A stretch of DNA of 33,162 bases from Bacteroidales bacterium (lineage in GTDB: Bacteria > Bacteroidota > Bacteroidia > Bacteroidales > WCHB1-69): the NCBI GenBank assembly GCA_024400835.1, contig JAKSMC010000038.1, positions 1 through 33,162 of the forward strand, written 5' to 3'. Shown here piece after piece: positions 1-7,760 of this stretch. The notes below the pieces were generated by a model. That model was given only the letters and a program-made list of their open reading frames with translations. It searched no databases and had not been told where the DNA came from. The first letter of the stretch is position 1. Each line of letters begins with the position of its first letter. Position numbers and translations under genes: made by a program.

Positions 1-65
1 ACTTTTAGCAGTTTTTAGACCCTCACTGGTCAACCTAAATCAGGAAAAGACAAATAACAAGTATG

Positions 66-100
66 ATGAAATAAGATTATTTCAAATAATCTTATTTCAT
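66..100 (-). terminator. 35-bp AT-rich palindrome just past the lipoprotein gene
   Basis: Positions 66-82 and 84-100 are perfect inverted copies (17 bp each side of a single C). The palindrome begins about 8 nt after the stop codon of the minus-strand lipoprotein gene. As RNA it would form one long AU-rich hairpin. There is no clean U-run after it on the minus strand, so it is either an atypical terminator, an mRNA 3'-end stabiliser or a protein-binding site. The structure is certain; the role is inferred from position. Confidence 0.5.
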
Positions 101-108
101 TTGTATCC

Positions 109-693
109 TTAGAATAAAACGGATATGGAATCACCTTGTATTTGTGGATTGAGAGACCTGATAGACATTCCAATTGGCAGATATTCCCCCTCCGGCAAAA
201 CATAAATATACAATGATCTTTCCACATTCCTATACCACGCATAGGAGACCGTCAATTTGTAAACGTCGTAACCATTGCCAGGCTCGCAGTCGTTCAACGA
301 CAAGGATAACAATGTCTTCTCCTCCGCTCTTACACCAGTGGATTGCACAAGGGGACGGAAACGGATGGGCGCCTCTTCGTACGTTTCCGCACCCAATAGG
401 GAATTTAGATGAACGGATGTCCCATCCGGTTTCGTCAAATAATATTGAACGTGTCCCAGGAAAGGCTTGTTGTCGGATGGTCCGATGGCGTCAATCAATA
501 TGTTGATTACGGAATCTGATGCGTAGGTGTAAATATACGGTGACAGTATCTCATTTTTGGTACACTGCTGTATTTCTAATTCAGGGTAACCGAGAACCTC
601 ATAAAATCGGAATTGGGGAGGAATGAGTTGAGGGTCCTGACATCCAGTTAGGAACAATACCAAAACGAAGGAGAGTATGGTGATTCTTTTCAT
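109..693 (-). CDS. Lipoprotein of unknown function
   Basis: About 194 residues. The N-terminus is a lipoprotein signal: a basic start (MKR), a hydrophobic run and the lipobox LTGC, so the mature protein should be lipidated on Cys and sit in the periplasm or outer membrane. The rest reads as a beta-rich domain of about 175 residues that I do not recognise. A start 10 codons upstream (723) would overlap the preceding gene, but the one at 693 gives a normal signal peptide. The gene follows the beta-barrel gene after 19 bp and is probably its operon partner, as outer-membrane proteins often have a lipoprotein partner. Function unknown. Confidence 0.72.
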   Translation of the reverse strand: MKRITILSFVLVLFLTGCQDPQLIPPQFRFYEVLGYPELEIQQCTKNEILSPYIYTYASDSVINILIDAIGPSDNKPFLGHVQYYLTKPDGTSVHLNSLLGAETYEEAPIRFRPLVQSTGVRAEEKTLLSLSLNDCEPGNGYDVYKLTVSYAWYRNVERSLYIYVLPEGEYLPIGMSIRSLNPQIQGDSISVLF

Positions 694-712
694 CGTATAA
701 AACTTTTTTCTG

Positions 713-2269
713 TTAAAATTCATATCCTACGCCTACGGAAGCGAACCCCTTGAAGCCATAACCGAACTCTGCGCACCCGAACCAGTGCTTGGCTCCGGCC
801 TTGATGCCGAAGGCCGTGAGATGGAAAGTCGGAAGCAGGGGCAGATCTTCAAAATGTTCTCCCCCTGAGGTGGTCAATTGGATTCTGTTTTCGTAAGGCA
901 TAAAAGAAAGTCCTAAGGCAGCAGCAGAATACAGCGTGCAGTGCGGACGGTTGAAATAGGAAAATCTGACATCCGGCATCAGACAGAAGGTGTTATAGTG
1001 GCTGTCACTTTCAGCCAAAGATCTTATTTTTGTGGAGAAATGGTTGTAATTGATGCTCATACCAACCCAAAACCATTTTGCTGCCCGGTAGTGATAGCTG
1101 AACGCAAAGATGGGGGTGGATAAGTTTGTGGAGTAATCATAACCATTTGGCATTTCGAAATTTTGTCGTGCGAGCGGAAGGACAAATTGCGTGAAAAATA
1201 TTGACGGATCTGAAATTTCCAGGCGGAATTCGTGTCTGCTCAGCAACTTGTCGTCATTCCAATGCGGTTGTGCATGCATCTGGATCTTGTGGTTTTGAAA
1301 TGTGTGGATATAGGCCCACTGCAGCGCAAGATGGTTGTTCTTGGAGTAAAAGATGCCCTCATGGATCTTATTTTCTGCATCACCGTAATAATAAGTTCCG
1401 GTGGCATACTTGTGCAGGGCGTAGTTCAACCCTACGGAGGCACGTATCAGGTCCGAATTGGGCAGCTTGAAGTAAAAGCCCGCATCCAAAAGCAGATCCA
1501 CATTGAAAACGGCCGCATCCTTTGAGTAATCATAAATGTCTGCCAGAGCCATATTCTCCGTATTCACGCCTGCAAATTCTTCAAATTCGTAGAAAGTGCT
1601 ATGATAGGGGGAGAATCCTTTGAAACCTTCGGTGAAAGTTTTGAACGGAGCCCGCAGACGCGCGCCGGCATCCAACGCAAACCAGACGTTAGGTGCTATC
1701 GGACAGTGAAATTCGAATTTCATCGGCAGGGAAAGTCCGTAGGATGTTTTCTGTAGTTTCTCCGTAGTACATTCGTTATAGACGGGACTGCCCAAGTATC
1801 CGTAGTTCAGGGCGGCGGAAACGCCGAAGTACTTGGCGAAATTGTAGGAAAATTCCAACCCCGCCTGCCAGCCGAATTTGCCCGAGTTGTTCGTGTATTT
1901 GCCGCTGCGGAGGTCGGTGAAAATCGTGGGTTGCGCCCATTCCACTTCCGCCAGATAGCCGAAATGCAGACCGTCGAAAAAATCATCATGGAATACAGGA
2001 TGATTTTTCCGCTTCTCGCGTTTGCCCCGTTGCCTGAACAAATCGTGCTTTCGAGCATCTTTGGATGCTTCTGCTTCCGCAATGTCTTCCGTCGTGGGCA
2101 CGCCCGTGTGTTGCAGATGCAGCGTGTCGTGCACCCAAAGCGTGTCGTGTACGAAGACGGTGTCATATTCCACGGTTGGCTCGTAAATGTATAGGGTGTC
2201 CACCTGCTGTGCGGCCAGTCGGAAAGCCACAAGAACGAGGACGGATAAGAGCGTAAAATGTCTTTTCAT
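713..2269 (-). CDS. Outer-membrane beta-barrel protein
   Basis: 518 residues. A signal peptide (basic MKRH, hydrophobic core, ending LAAQ) is followed by a periplasmic stretch of repeated DTV/DTL units (about residues 24-52, for example EYDTVFVHDTLWVHDTLH), then a Lys/Arg-rich linker. The rest is dominated by alternating aromatic and polar strands typical of outer-membrane barrels, ending in the aromatic GVGYEF. Two blocks, around residues 95-160 and 345-518, have a similar strand pattern, so it may be one large barrel or two small ones. It lies 56 bp downstream of the sigma-factor gene and has its own copy of the 29-bp promoter box. No enzymatic motif is visible. It is plausibly the output or the outer-membrane sensor of the sigma factor; that is inference. 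Confidence 0.75.
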   Translation of the reverse strand: MKRHFTLLSVLVLVAFRLAAQQVDTLYIYEPTVEYDTVFVHDTLWVHDTLHLQHTGVPTTEDIAEAEASKDARKHDLFRQRGKREKRKNHPVFHDDFFDGLHFGYLAEVEWAQPTIFTDLRSGKYTNNSGKFGWQAGLEFSYNFAKYFGVSAALNYGYLGSPVYNECTTEKLQKTSYGLSLPMKFEFHCPIAPNVWFALDAGARLRAPFKTFTEGFKGFSPYHSTFYEFEEFAGVNTENMALADIYDYSKDAAVFNVDLLLDAGFYFKLPNSDLIRASVGLNYALHKYATGTYYYGDAENKIHEGIFYSKNNHLALQWAYIHTFQNHKIQMHAQPHWNDDKLLSRHEFRLEISDPSIFFTQFVLPLARQNFEMPNGYDYSTNLSTPIFAFSYHYRAAKWFWVGMSINYNHFSTKIRSLAESDSHYNTFCLMPDVRFSYFNRPHCTLYSAAALGLSFMPYENRIQLTTSGGEHFEDLPLLPTFHLTAFGIKAGAKHWFGCAEFGYGFKGFASVGVGYEF

Positions 2270-2294
2270 TGTACGTGTGAAGTTGTTACGAGAT

Positions 2295-2323
2295 AAGGAT
2301 GCAAAAATAGGAAAAGGTTACAA
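2295..2323 (-). promoter_or_regulatory. Promoter box copy 1, upstream of the barrel gene
   Basis: Read on the minus strand this is TTGTAACCTTTTC, one variable base, then TATTTTTGCATCCTT. It matches the box upstream of the sigma gene (3425-3453) at 28 of 29 positions. TATTTTTG fits the Bacteroidota -7 element, but TTGTAACC is only 11 nt from it, too close for a normal -33 element. The AACC core resembles ECF-type -35 elements. It lies 26 nt before the barrel start codon and just past the sigma stop codon. Confidence 0.6.
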
Positions 2324-2325
2324 AA

Positions 2326-3405
2326 TTATGGCACCCATACCGTGTCGCGTCGGGTGATGGTGTCTTTGATGACGATGGTCTTTTTGACAGGTACGTACTT
2401 GGTGACAACTATCGGTTCCGATCCCGTGGCGGCTGCTTCTGAAGAGGATGGAGTAGTGCTTGGACTGCCGTTTGCCTCTTCTTCAATGGCTGTTTGGGCA
2501 AGATGATTGTCGGCAATAATGGGGACGACAGTGCTTCGAGTGCCTTCGTCCGTTGTGCTGTCGAAGGAGGTAGCAGTGTTGGCGCTTGGTGCTGTTGCCG
2601 TGGGTGTTGGCACTGCGGGATGCACCGGCTCGTGGAGGGCGAAATAGGTGAGGCAGGCAATGCCCGCGAGGCAGGCGGCTGCGCCAACCCCGATGGCGGT
2701 TTTGTGCGCGGCAATCGCTATGCCGGTCCCGCCGGGCGACGCGGCCACCGCGGCTTTGAGCTTGTCCTCCGGCAACTTGTTGGCCGGGGCGCATTTCAGA
2801 TTTGACAGTCCGTTTTCGTAACAGCTGTCCAATGATTGGGCTTTCGGTCGGCCCTTGGCAAACAAAAGCAATAGCATAAGAAGTCCCTTTCTGCGTTTTT
2901 CTTTTTCCTTGGCCTTGGCCAGCAGCATCTGTTGCAGTTGCTGGCGGGCGCGGGATAGCAGCACTTTGGAATTGGCCACGGAGATGCCCATGTTTTCCGC
3001 AATCTTGGCGTGTGGGTAGTGCTCCAACACGTAGAGGTTGAAAACCGTGCGCGGCCGCAGGGGAAGCTCGTGAATGGTCGATAGCAGCTCCTCTTGCGTG
3101 AAGTCTAAATCCGCCAATGGAGATTCGTCGGGCAACTCCTCGTCTGCCGTCAGCGTCTCGTCCGCCTCCACCATTTTCGGACAGTGCCGCAGGTACATCA
3201 GCGTCTCGTTGACGGCAATCTTCATCAGCCAGTTGTCGAACTTCCCGGTGGCGTGGTAGGTGTCCGACTTCTCAATGGCCTTGAGGAAGGCGTCGTGCGC
3301 CAGGTCCTCGGCCAATGGCAGGTCGGCCACATAGCGATAGCACACCCCGACCATCCGGTCGATGTTCTGTTCGTACTGCCTTTTCCAAAATGCCTCTTGG
3401 TTCAT
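2326..3405 (-). CDS. ECF-type sigma factor with C-terminal membrane segment and extracytoplasmic tail
   Basis: 359 residues, about twice the usual ECF length. Residues 1-75 are the sigma-70 region 2 domain (DLAHDAFLKAI; FDNWLMKIAVNE) and 105-165 are region 4 with its helix-turn-helix (HAKIAENMGISVANSK). A basic stretch (164-173) leads to a short Leu-rich patch (174-182), then one clear membrane segment at about 236-257. The last 100 residues are Thr/Ser/Pro/Ala-rich and end in a DT-type motif (IKDTITRRDTVWVP). The predicted topology is sigma domains in the cytoplasm and tail in the periplasm. No zinc-binding anti-sigma domain is visible in the tail and no separate anti-sigma gene is adjacent, so the extension may itself hold or release the sigma domain. 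The barrel and lipoprotein genes follow. Confidence 0.85.
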   Translation of the reverse strand: MNQEAFWKRQYEQNIDRMVGVCYRYVADLPLAEDLAHDAFLKAIEKSDTYHATGKFDNWLMKIAVNETLMYLRHCPKMVEADETLTADEELPDESPLADLDFTQEELLSTIHELPLRPRTVFNLYVLEHYPHAKIAENMGISVANSKVLLSRARQQLQQMLLAKAKEKEKRRKGLLMLLLLFAKGRPKAQSLDSCYENGLSNLKCAPANKLPEDKLKAAVAASPGGTGIAIAAHKTAIGVGAAACLAGIACLTYFALHEPVHPAVPTPTATAPSANTATSFDSTTDEGTRSTVVPIIADNHLAQTAIEEEANGSPSTTPSSSEAAATGSEPIVVTKYVPVKKTIVIKDTITRRDTVWVP

Positions 3406-3424
3406 TATTTTCTTATCAAAAATA

Positions 3425-3453
3425 AAGGATGCAAAAATACGAAAAGGTTACAA
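3425..3453 (-). promoter_or_regulatory. Promoter box copy 2, upstream of the sigma-factor gene
   Basis: Near-identical to the box at 2295-2323, with one mismatch at 3440. On the minus strand it reads TTGTAACCTTTTC, one variable base, TATTTTTGCATCCTT, ending 19 nt before the sigma start codon. Its presence at both genes suggests one regulator, possibly the sigma factor itself. Confidence 0.6.
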
Positions 3454-3488
3454 GACAAAAAGGATTGTCTTGATAAAAATTGCCGTGG

Positions 3489-3516
3489 TTGTTCCTCCGA
3501 ATTATTTGTATCTTTG
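3489..3516 (+). promoter_or_regulatory. Vegetative-type promoter of the TonB-C protein
   Basis: TTG at 3489-3491, a 17-nt spacer and TATCTTTG at 3509-3516 match the Bacteroidota TTG/TAnnTTTG promoter. It lies 26 nt before the chosen ATG and supports that start over an earlier in-frame ATG at 3480. Confidence 0.6.
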
Positions 3517-3542
3517 CCGCCTGTTTCTCAAAAGCAAACATT

Positions 3543-4391
3543 ATGTTCAAAGGAAAAAACACTTGCAAGATTTTGAAGGACATTCGGAAACAGATTGCCG
3601 AATCGAACGATATTGAGTTCGTCACTTCGGAATGCAAATATCAGGGCGACTGCTCCGGCACCTGCCCCAAGTGTGAAGCGGAACTCCGTTATTTGGAGGC
3701 AGAGCTGAACCGCCGCCGACAGCTGGGTAAGGCCATCACTTTGGCAGGGCTCTCTTTAGGCCTATCTACATCGTTGGGTGGCTGTCATTCGGCTCAAACT
3801 GAAGGGGAGGCACCGTTTTCTTCTCCATCGTCGTCTTCTCAGACAACTGAGCAGGTAGTTCAAAATCCAGATGGGCAACCGATTCCTGAACAGGTTACGA
3901 AGGATACTACAGAATTGGAGATAAAAGAGGTGGAGACTCTGGGATTGGTTGCGCCCGATAAAGAGGATCCATTTGCCCCATCTTCCTTGTGTGCGAATGG
4001 TCAGGATTATGATTTGGTGGGGGATGTTGAACCTGAAGGATTTATAGTGGAATCAGAACCGGATCCTTTTATGTCGGATGTAGTCTATTTCACAGAAGAG
4101 ATGCCCGAGTTCCCCGGAGGAGACGATGCCTTAAAGGCTTTTCTGCAACGCGAAATCAACTATCCGGATGTGGCTAAGTACAATGGAATTGTAGGTACTG
4201 TGTTGATAGAATTCATTATCGAAAAAGATGGCAGTATTAGCAATCCCAAAGTCAAAGTTCCTCTTTTTCCGGACTGTGATAATGAGGCGGTTCGCGCTAT
4301 TATGTCGATGCCGAAATGGAAACCTGGAAAGAATATGGGGAAGCCGGTACGCTGTTACTATCAGGTGCCGGTATCGTTTAAGATTCGATAG
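3543..4391 (+). CDS. TonB C-terminal domain protein with Cys-rich N-terminus
   Basis: 282 residues from the ATG at 3543, chosen because the promoter box lies between it and the earlier in-frame ATG. Residues about 25-42 form a Cys cluster (SECKYQGDCSGTCPKCEAE), possibly a metal-binding knuckle. A modest hydrophobic segment follows (around AITLAGLSLGLSTSLGG) with a Cys just after it. A long acidic, Pro/Ser-rich linker leads to a TonB-type C-terminal domain from about residue 185 (MPEFPGGDDALKAFLQREI, GTVLIEFIIEKDGSI, MPKWKPGKNMGKPV), the fold that contacts TonB boxes of outer-membrane receptors. The family is common in Bacteroidota. The partner receptor is not in view. It diverges from the sigma gene, and a shared function is possible but unproven. 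Confidence 0.8.
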   Translation: MFKGKNTCKILKDIRKQIAESNDIEFVTSECKYQGDCSGTCPKCEAELRYLEAELNRRRQLGKAITLAGLSLGLSTSLGGCHSAQTEGEAPFSSPSSSSQTTEQVVQNPDGQPIPEQVTKDTTELEIKEVETLGLVAPDKEDPFAPSSLCANGQDYDLVGDVEPEGFIVESEPDPFMSDVVYFTEEMPEFPGGDDALKAFLQREINYPDVAKYNGIVGTVLIEFIIEKDGSISNPKVKVPLFPDCDNEAVRAIMSMPKWKPGKNMGKPVRCYYQVPVSFKIR

Positions 4392-4418
4392 GGAATAATT
4401 GTACCGTTGGAAAGACCT

Positions 4419-5057
4419 TTACAAAGTGATAATGCCTTTTTCCAAGGCGTATTTGACGATTTCAGCCGTGCTTTTCAAGCCTGATTTGTTGAAAATATTA
4501 GCTTTGTGTGCCTCGACGGTGCGTTTGCTGATTTTCAGTTCTTCGGCAATTGCTTTCACACGCTTGCCGGCAGCGCACAATTGGATGATCTGCCTTTCTC
4601 GTTCCGTGAAGTTGAGGTCGTTGTTGGCATTCCCCACGGCGGCAATGATTTGGCTTATGTCTTTGCCGAAGAAGGATTCGTTGTCGATAACGGTTGTTAT
4701 GGCCGAGGCAAATACTGATTCATCTGAGAATTTGCTGATAAAGCCGTCAACGCCAAGTTCTACAAATCCGACGATGTCCATATAGGAGGAATTCATAGAA
4801 CATACCAGTATCTTGGTCTGCGGCATATTTTGTTTTATATATTGGGCAATCGGCATACTGCTGCCATCTGTCAAGGTGATGTCCAGCAATACCAGATCTA
4901 AAGTGGGGTTTTCATGGAGAAAGAACAAGGTGTCTTTGACAGATTCCTTCTCTCCAACAATTTCGCAGGAGGGGAAATTTCGACTGACGCTCAATTTGAT
5001 ACCCATCCTTGTTAATGGATGGTCCTCAACAATAAGTATTTTCAAGATTTTATCCAT
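4419..5057 (-). CDS. LuxR/NarL-family response regulator 1
   Basis: 212 residues. An N-terminal receiver domain has the acidic pocket E11/D12, phospho-acceptor D59 (LVLLDITL), S87 and K109 (FISKF), all intact. A LuxR-type DNA-binding domain covers about 147-205 (FTERERQIIQLCAAG; ISKRTVEAHKANIF). It resembles the next regulator upstream over its whole length, so the two look like a tandem duplication. The 77-bp gap between them contains a candidate promoter and an inverted repeat, so this copy is probably expressed separately from the kinase operon. Its likely kinase is the TPR histidine kinase at 5772-7721. Target genes unknown. Confidence 0.9.
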   Translation of the reverse strand: MDKILKILIVEDHPLTRMGIKLSVSRNFPSCEIVGEKESVKDTLFFLHENPTLDLVLLDITLTDGSSMPIAQYIKQNMPQTKILVCSMNSSYMDIVGFVELGVDGFISKFSDESVFASAITTVIDNESFFGKDISQIIAAVGNANNDLNFTERERQIIQLCAAGKRVKAIAEELKISKRTVEAHKANIFNKSGLKSTAEIVKYALEKGIITL

Positions 5058-5058
5058 A

Positions 5059-5088
5059 TTTTGCAGTCTTTATTTTCAAACTGCAAAA
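5059..5088 (-). promoter_or_regulatory. Inverted repeat over the regulator 1 promoter and leader
   Basis: TTTTGCAGT (5059-5067) and ACTGCAAAA (5080-5088) are perfect 9-bp inverted arms around a 12-nt spacer. One arm overlaps the candidate -7 box; the other ends one base before the start codon. It could be an operator that the regulators bind, or an RNA hairpin next to the start codon. Confidence 0.5.
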
Positions 5089-5114
5089 GTGAAAAATACC
5101 TGGCAGAGGTCCAA
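5084..5114 (-). promoter_or_regulatory. Candidate promoter of response regulator 1
   Basis: On the minus strand TTG (complement of 5112-5114), a 20-nt spacer and CACTTTTG (complement of 5084-5091) match the phylum promoter at all but one -7 position. The predicted transcript would start about 20 nt before the ATG. Confidence 0.45.
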
Positions 5115-5134
5115 TAGGTAAAAATGCGTAATTT

Positions 5135-5770
5135 TCAGAATCGAACTATTCCGTTCACCAATGCGTAATGGACGAGTTCTGTTGTGGACCCGAATCCCAT
5201 TTTCTTGAAGATGTTGTTTTTATGAGTTTCCACCGTGCGCATGCTGATATTCAGTTCTGTGGCGATTTGCTTGGCGGAATATCCTTGCGCGCAAAGTCGG
5301 ACAATGTCTAATTCACGTCCGGTGAAGACCTTGTCCTCACAACTTTTGGCAACCTTTACGGCATTGATGATTTGGGCGATGTCGCGGCCTAAATAGGATA
5401 CGCCGTCAGCCACCGACCGAATGGCGTCCACCATGATCTCAGGACTTGAGTACTTGCTGATAAATCCAGTTGCTCCTAATTTCAAAACTTTGAGTATGAC
5501 TTCAGCTTCTGCTTCCATGGAAATCACTAAGATTTTGATGTCGGGCCTCCTTAGTTTCGCATATTGGGCCACTTCCGTGCCAGTCCCATCCGGAAGGCCG
5601 ATGTCCAGCAGGATGAGGTCTATAGGCAGCGACGAGGATACGATGTCTTTGGCTTTTTGAACGGTGTCTGCTTCGGCAATGATTTTAAAATCGTCTTGAT
5701 AACAGCCCAATACCATCTTTATCCCCAATCGGGTCAGTTGATGGTCTTCTACCAACAAAATATTCATCAT
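5135..5770 (-). CDS. LuxR/NarL-family response regulator 2
   Basis: 211 residues starting at 5770, one base after the kinase stop codon; a longer reading into the kinase gene is rejected because the receiver domain begins right here (MMNILLVEDH). Receiver residues are intact: E8/D9, phospho-acceptor D56 (DLILLDIGLPDGTG), S84, K106. The C-terminal LuxR domain contains FTGRELDIVRLCAQG and ISMRTVETHKNNIF. The one-base gap implies translational coupling to the kinase, making this the primary cognate regulator. It is a clear paralogue of the regulator at 4419-5057. Confidence 0.92.
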   Translation of the reverse strand: MMNILLVEDHQLTRLGIKMVLGCYQDDFKIIAEADTVQKAKDIVSSSLPIDLILLDIGLPDGTGTEVAQYAKLRRPDIKILVISMEAEAEVILKVLKLGATGFISKYSSPEIMVDAIRSVADGVSYLGRDIAQIINAVKVAKSCEDKVFTGRELDIVRLCAQGYSAKQIATELNISMRTVETHKNNIFKKMGFGSTTELVHYALVNGIVRF

Positions 5771-5771
5771 C

Positions 5772-7721
5772 TTATTCGTTTTTGGTTTCCGCTTTGGGAA
5801 GGGAGAACGAGAACGTACATCCTTCACCTTCTTTGCTTTGCATAGTAAGTTGTCCGTGATTCTTCTCCACCAGGGCCTTGCACATCTTCACGCCCAGCCC
5901 TGTGCCGGGTTCGCCGGCAGTCCCTTTCATGGTGACGACTTCCTGCTTGTAGAGTTTTGCCAAAGTCTCCTCACTCATGCCGATTCCTTTGTCGGTTATC
6001 AACACCCATACTTCATTGTCGTGCTCTTCCATTTTTATTTCTACCACGTTGTCGTTATGGGAGAATTTCACGGCGTTGGTGCAAAGATTTCGGAGCACGG
6101 TTTCCAGCATGGCCACATCCGTAAAGACGAAGCTGTTGGGGCGCACTGAGTTTTCAAAGCGGATGTTCTTCAGGTGGGCTTGCATGGAGATTTTTTCCAA
6201 AGTGGAGTTGATAACACTATACAAATCTGTGCGGATAGGGTGGTATTCTATTCGCCCGCTGTTGTAGGATGACCATTCGAACAGGTCCAATAGCAAGTCG
6301 CTGAGTGAATCGCACGACTGCTTCAACATCGAAATCATCTCCTTTTTATCGGTTTCGCTGATTTGGCCATACTGGCTGTCCAAATAGCCTAATACCTGTT
6401 TCTGGGCGGTCACGGGATTCTTTAAATCGTGTGATATGACGGAGAAAATCTTATCCTTGGTGGCGTTTGATTCGGCCAGTTCTTCTTCTCGGATCTTTCT
6501 CAATTTGGCGATTCTCCAGGTGTGGAAAGATAATAGGACAAATAGGAAGAGAATGGTTCCTAATAAAATGATTACTATGATTTTATGCTTGTTTTTCTCT
6601 TTTGCCAGCTCTAATTGGTTCTCTTTTTCCTGGGTGTCGAATTTGGCTTTGTAATCGCCTAACTGGTACATATATTCCTCTTCGATCACAGAATCTCTGT
6701 TGGCGACACTTTTTTCGAAATAGGATAGAGCCGTGCCTAAGTTATTTTGGTCTTTATATAGTAAAAACAATTCTTTTTGAATCTCCCAAAGCAACGATTT
6801 GTAGCCGATGGATTCGCAAATTTGCTGCCCGGACAAGAGATATTGTTCGGACTTGTCGTACTGTTTCAGATTTCGCTTGCAGGTTCCCAGTTGCAGGAGG
6901 GTCTTGGCTTCGTCCATCACAGAATTTGATTTTTGAAATATGGAGCGTGCTTTCAGGCAGATGGCTTCGGCTTCATTCCATTTTGCAAGTTGGATGAGGA
7001 TGTCGGCCTTCTGCGACAGTCGGATTCCGATCTTGTCTTCTCGATGTGCCTGCTCGTCGATGGCGAGAGCTTCGTCAATGTAAATCAAAGAGCTGTCGAT
7101 TTTGTCCAATTTCAAAAAGATATCGCTTTTCATGCCTAAGCAGATGGCCAATCTCTTCGTGTTCTTGCTTTTGCGCTCGATGGTGATGGCCTCATTTACG
7201 TAGTCAAGAGCCTCTTGGTATTTGAAGAAAGTAAGATAGATGCCGGACATCGTGGCCAGTGAATAGCCGATGACCGTGTTGTTGTTTGCCTTTTTTCCGA
7301 TTTCATAATTGGATTCCACCAACTTCAAGGCATCTCCCATTTTACCTTTTCGGAGATAGACTTCTGCAAGGATTTCCTGACAAGCCACCTTCCACAAAAG
7401 AGAATCTTCATCCACGGCAGATAATGCTTTCTGGGCGTATGACTCGGCATTGTCCAAATCGGCTTTATGGTATGCGGCTTTGGCCATACCTAATTTCACC
7501 AGCATATCCAGATGTGTGCGTGGCTGTTTCTTTTGAAGGTGGATAGGGTAGTCGTAGTAATTCTGTTGGATGAAATACGTCACTAATTGACGGCCGGCGG
7601 CTTGTTTGCCATAGCTGATCTTATTGTTGTACTCGTGATAGAGCGAGTCCTCGATGTTCTTGGAAAACAAGAAGGAACATATAAGAAGGAGAAAAGCGGT
7701 CAGAAGAAATTTTTTTTCCAT
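5772..7721 (-). CDS. Membrane histidine kinase with TPR sensor domain
   Basis: 649 residues from the Met at 7721, which starts a good signal peptide (MEKKFLLTAFLLLICSFLFS). Residues about 70-345 are helical TPR repeats, expected in the periplasm. One membrane segment lies at about 380-399, then a short coiled coil. The kinase core has H-box H431 (SVISHDLKNPV), N-box N545-N549 (NLCTNAVKFS), G1 DKGIGM (577-582) and G2 GTGLG (606-610). All catalytic motifs are intact, so it should autophosphorylate. The TPR region suggests sensing through protein or peptide contacts. Its immediate partner is response regulator 2. No strong promoter is seen in the 80 bp before it, where the tRNA-Ser terminator lies. 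Confidence 0.93.
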   Translation of the reverse strand: MEKKFLLTAFLLLICSFLFSKNIEDSLYHEYNNKISYGKQAAGRQLVTYFIQQNYYDYPIHLQKKQPRTHLDMLVKLGMAKAAYHKADLDNAESYAQKALSAVDEDSLLWKVACQEILAEVYLRKGKMGDALKLVESNYEIGKKANNNTVIGYSLATMSGIYLTFFKYQEALDYVNEAITIERKSKNTKRLAICLGMKSDIFLKLDKIDSSLIYIDEALAIDEQAHREDKIGIRLSQKADILIQLAKWNEAEAICLKARSIFQKSNSVMDEAKTLLQLGTCKRNLKQYDKSEQYLLSGQQICESIGYKSLLWEIQKELFLLYKDQNNLGTALSYFEKSVANRDSVIEEEYMYQLGDYKAKFDTQEKENQLELAKEKNKHKIIVIILLGTILFLFVLLSFHTWRIAKLRKIREEELAESNATKDKIFSVISHDLKNPVTAQKQVLGYLDSQYGQISETDKKEMISMLKQSCDSLSDLLLDLFEWSSYNSGRIEYHPIRTDLYSVINSTLEKISMQAHLKNIRFENSVRPNSFVFTDVAMLETVLRNLCTNAVKFSHNDNVVEIKMEEHDNEVWVLITDKGIGMSEETLAKLYKQEVVTMKGTAGEPGTGLGVKMCKALVEKNHGQLTMQSKEGEGCTFSFSLPKAETKNE

Positions 7722-7760
7722 AATTGAAATACGTGAAAGTCGAAAACTTTCCATAGGTAT

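Noticed and set aside
5772..5827. Longer start for response regulator 2 inside the kinase gene
   Set aside because: The extra 19 residues are basic and unrelated to a receiver domain; the MM start at 5770 fits the family.
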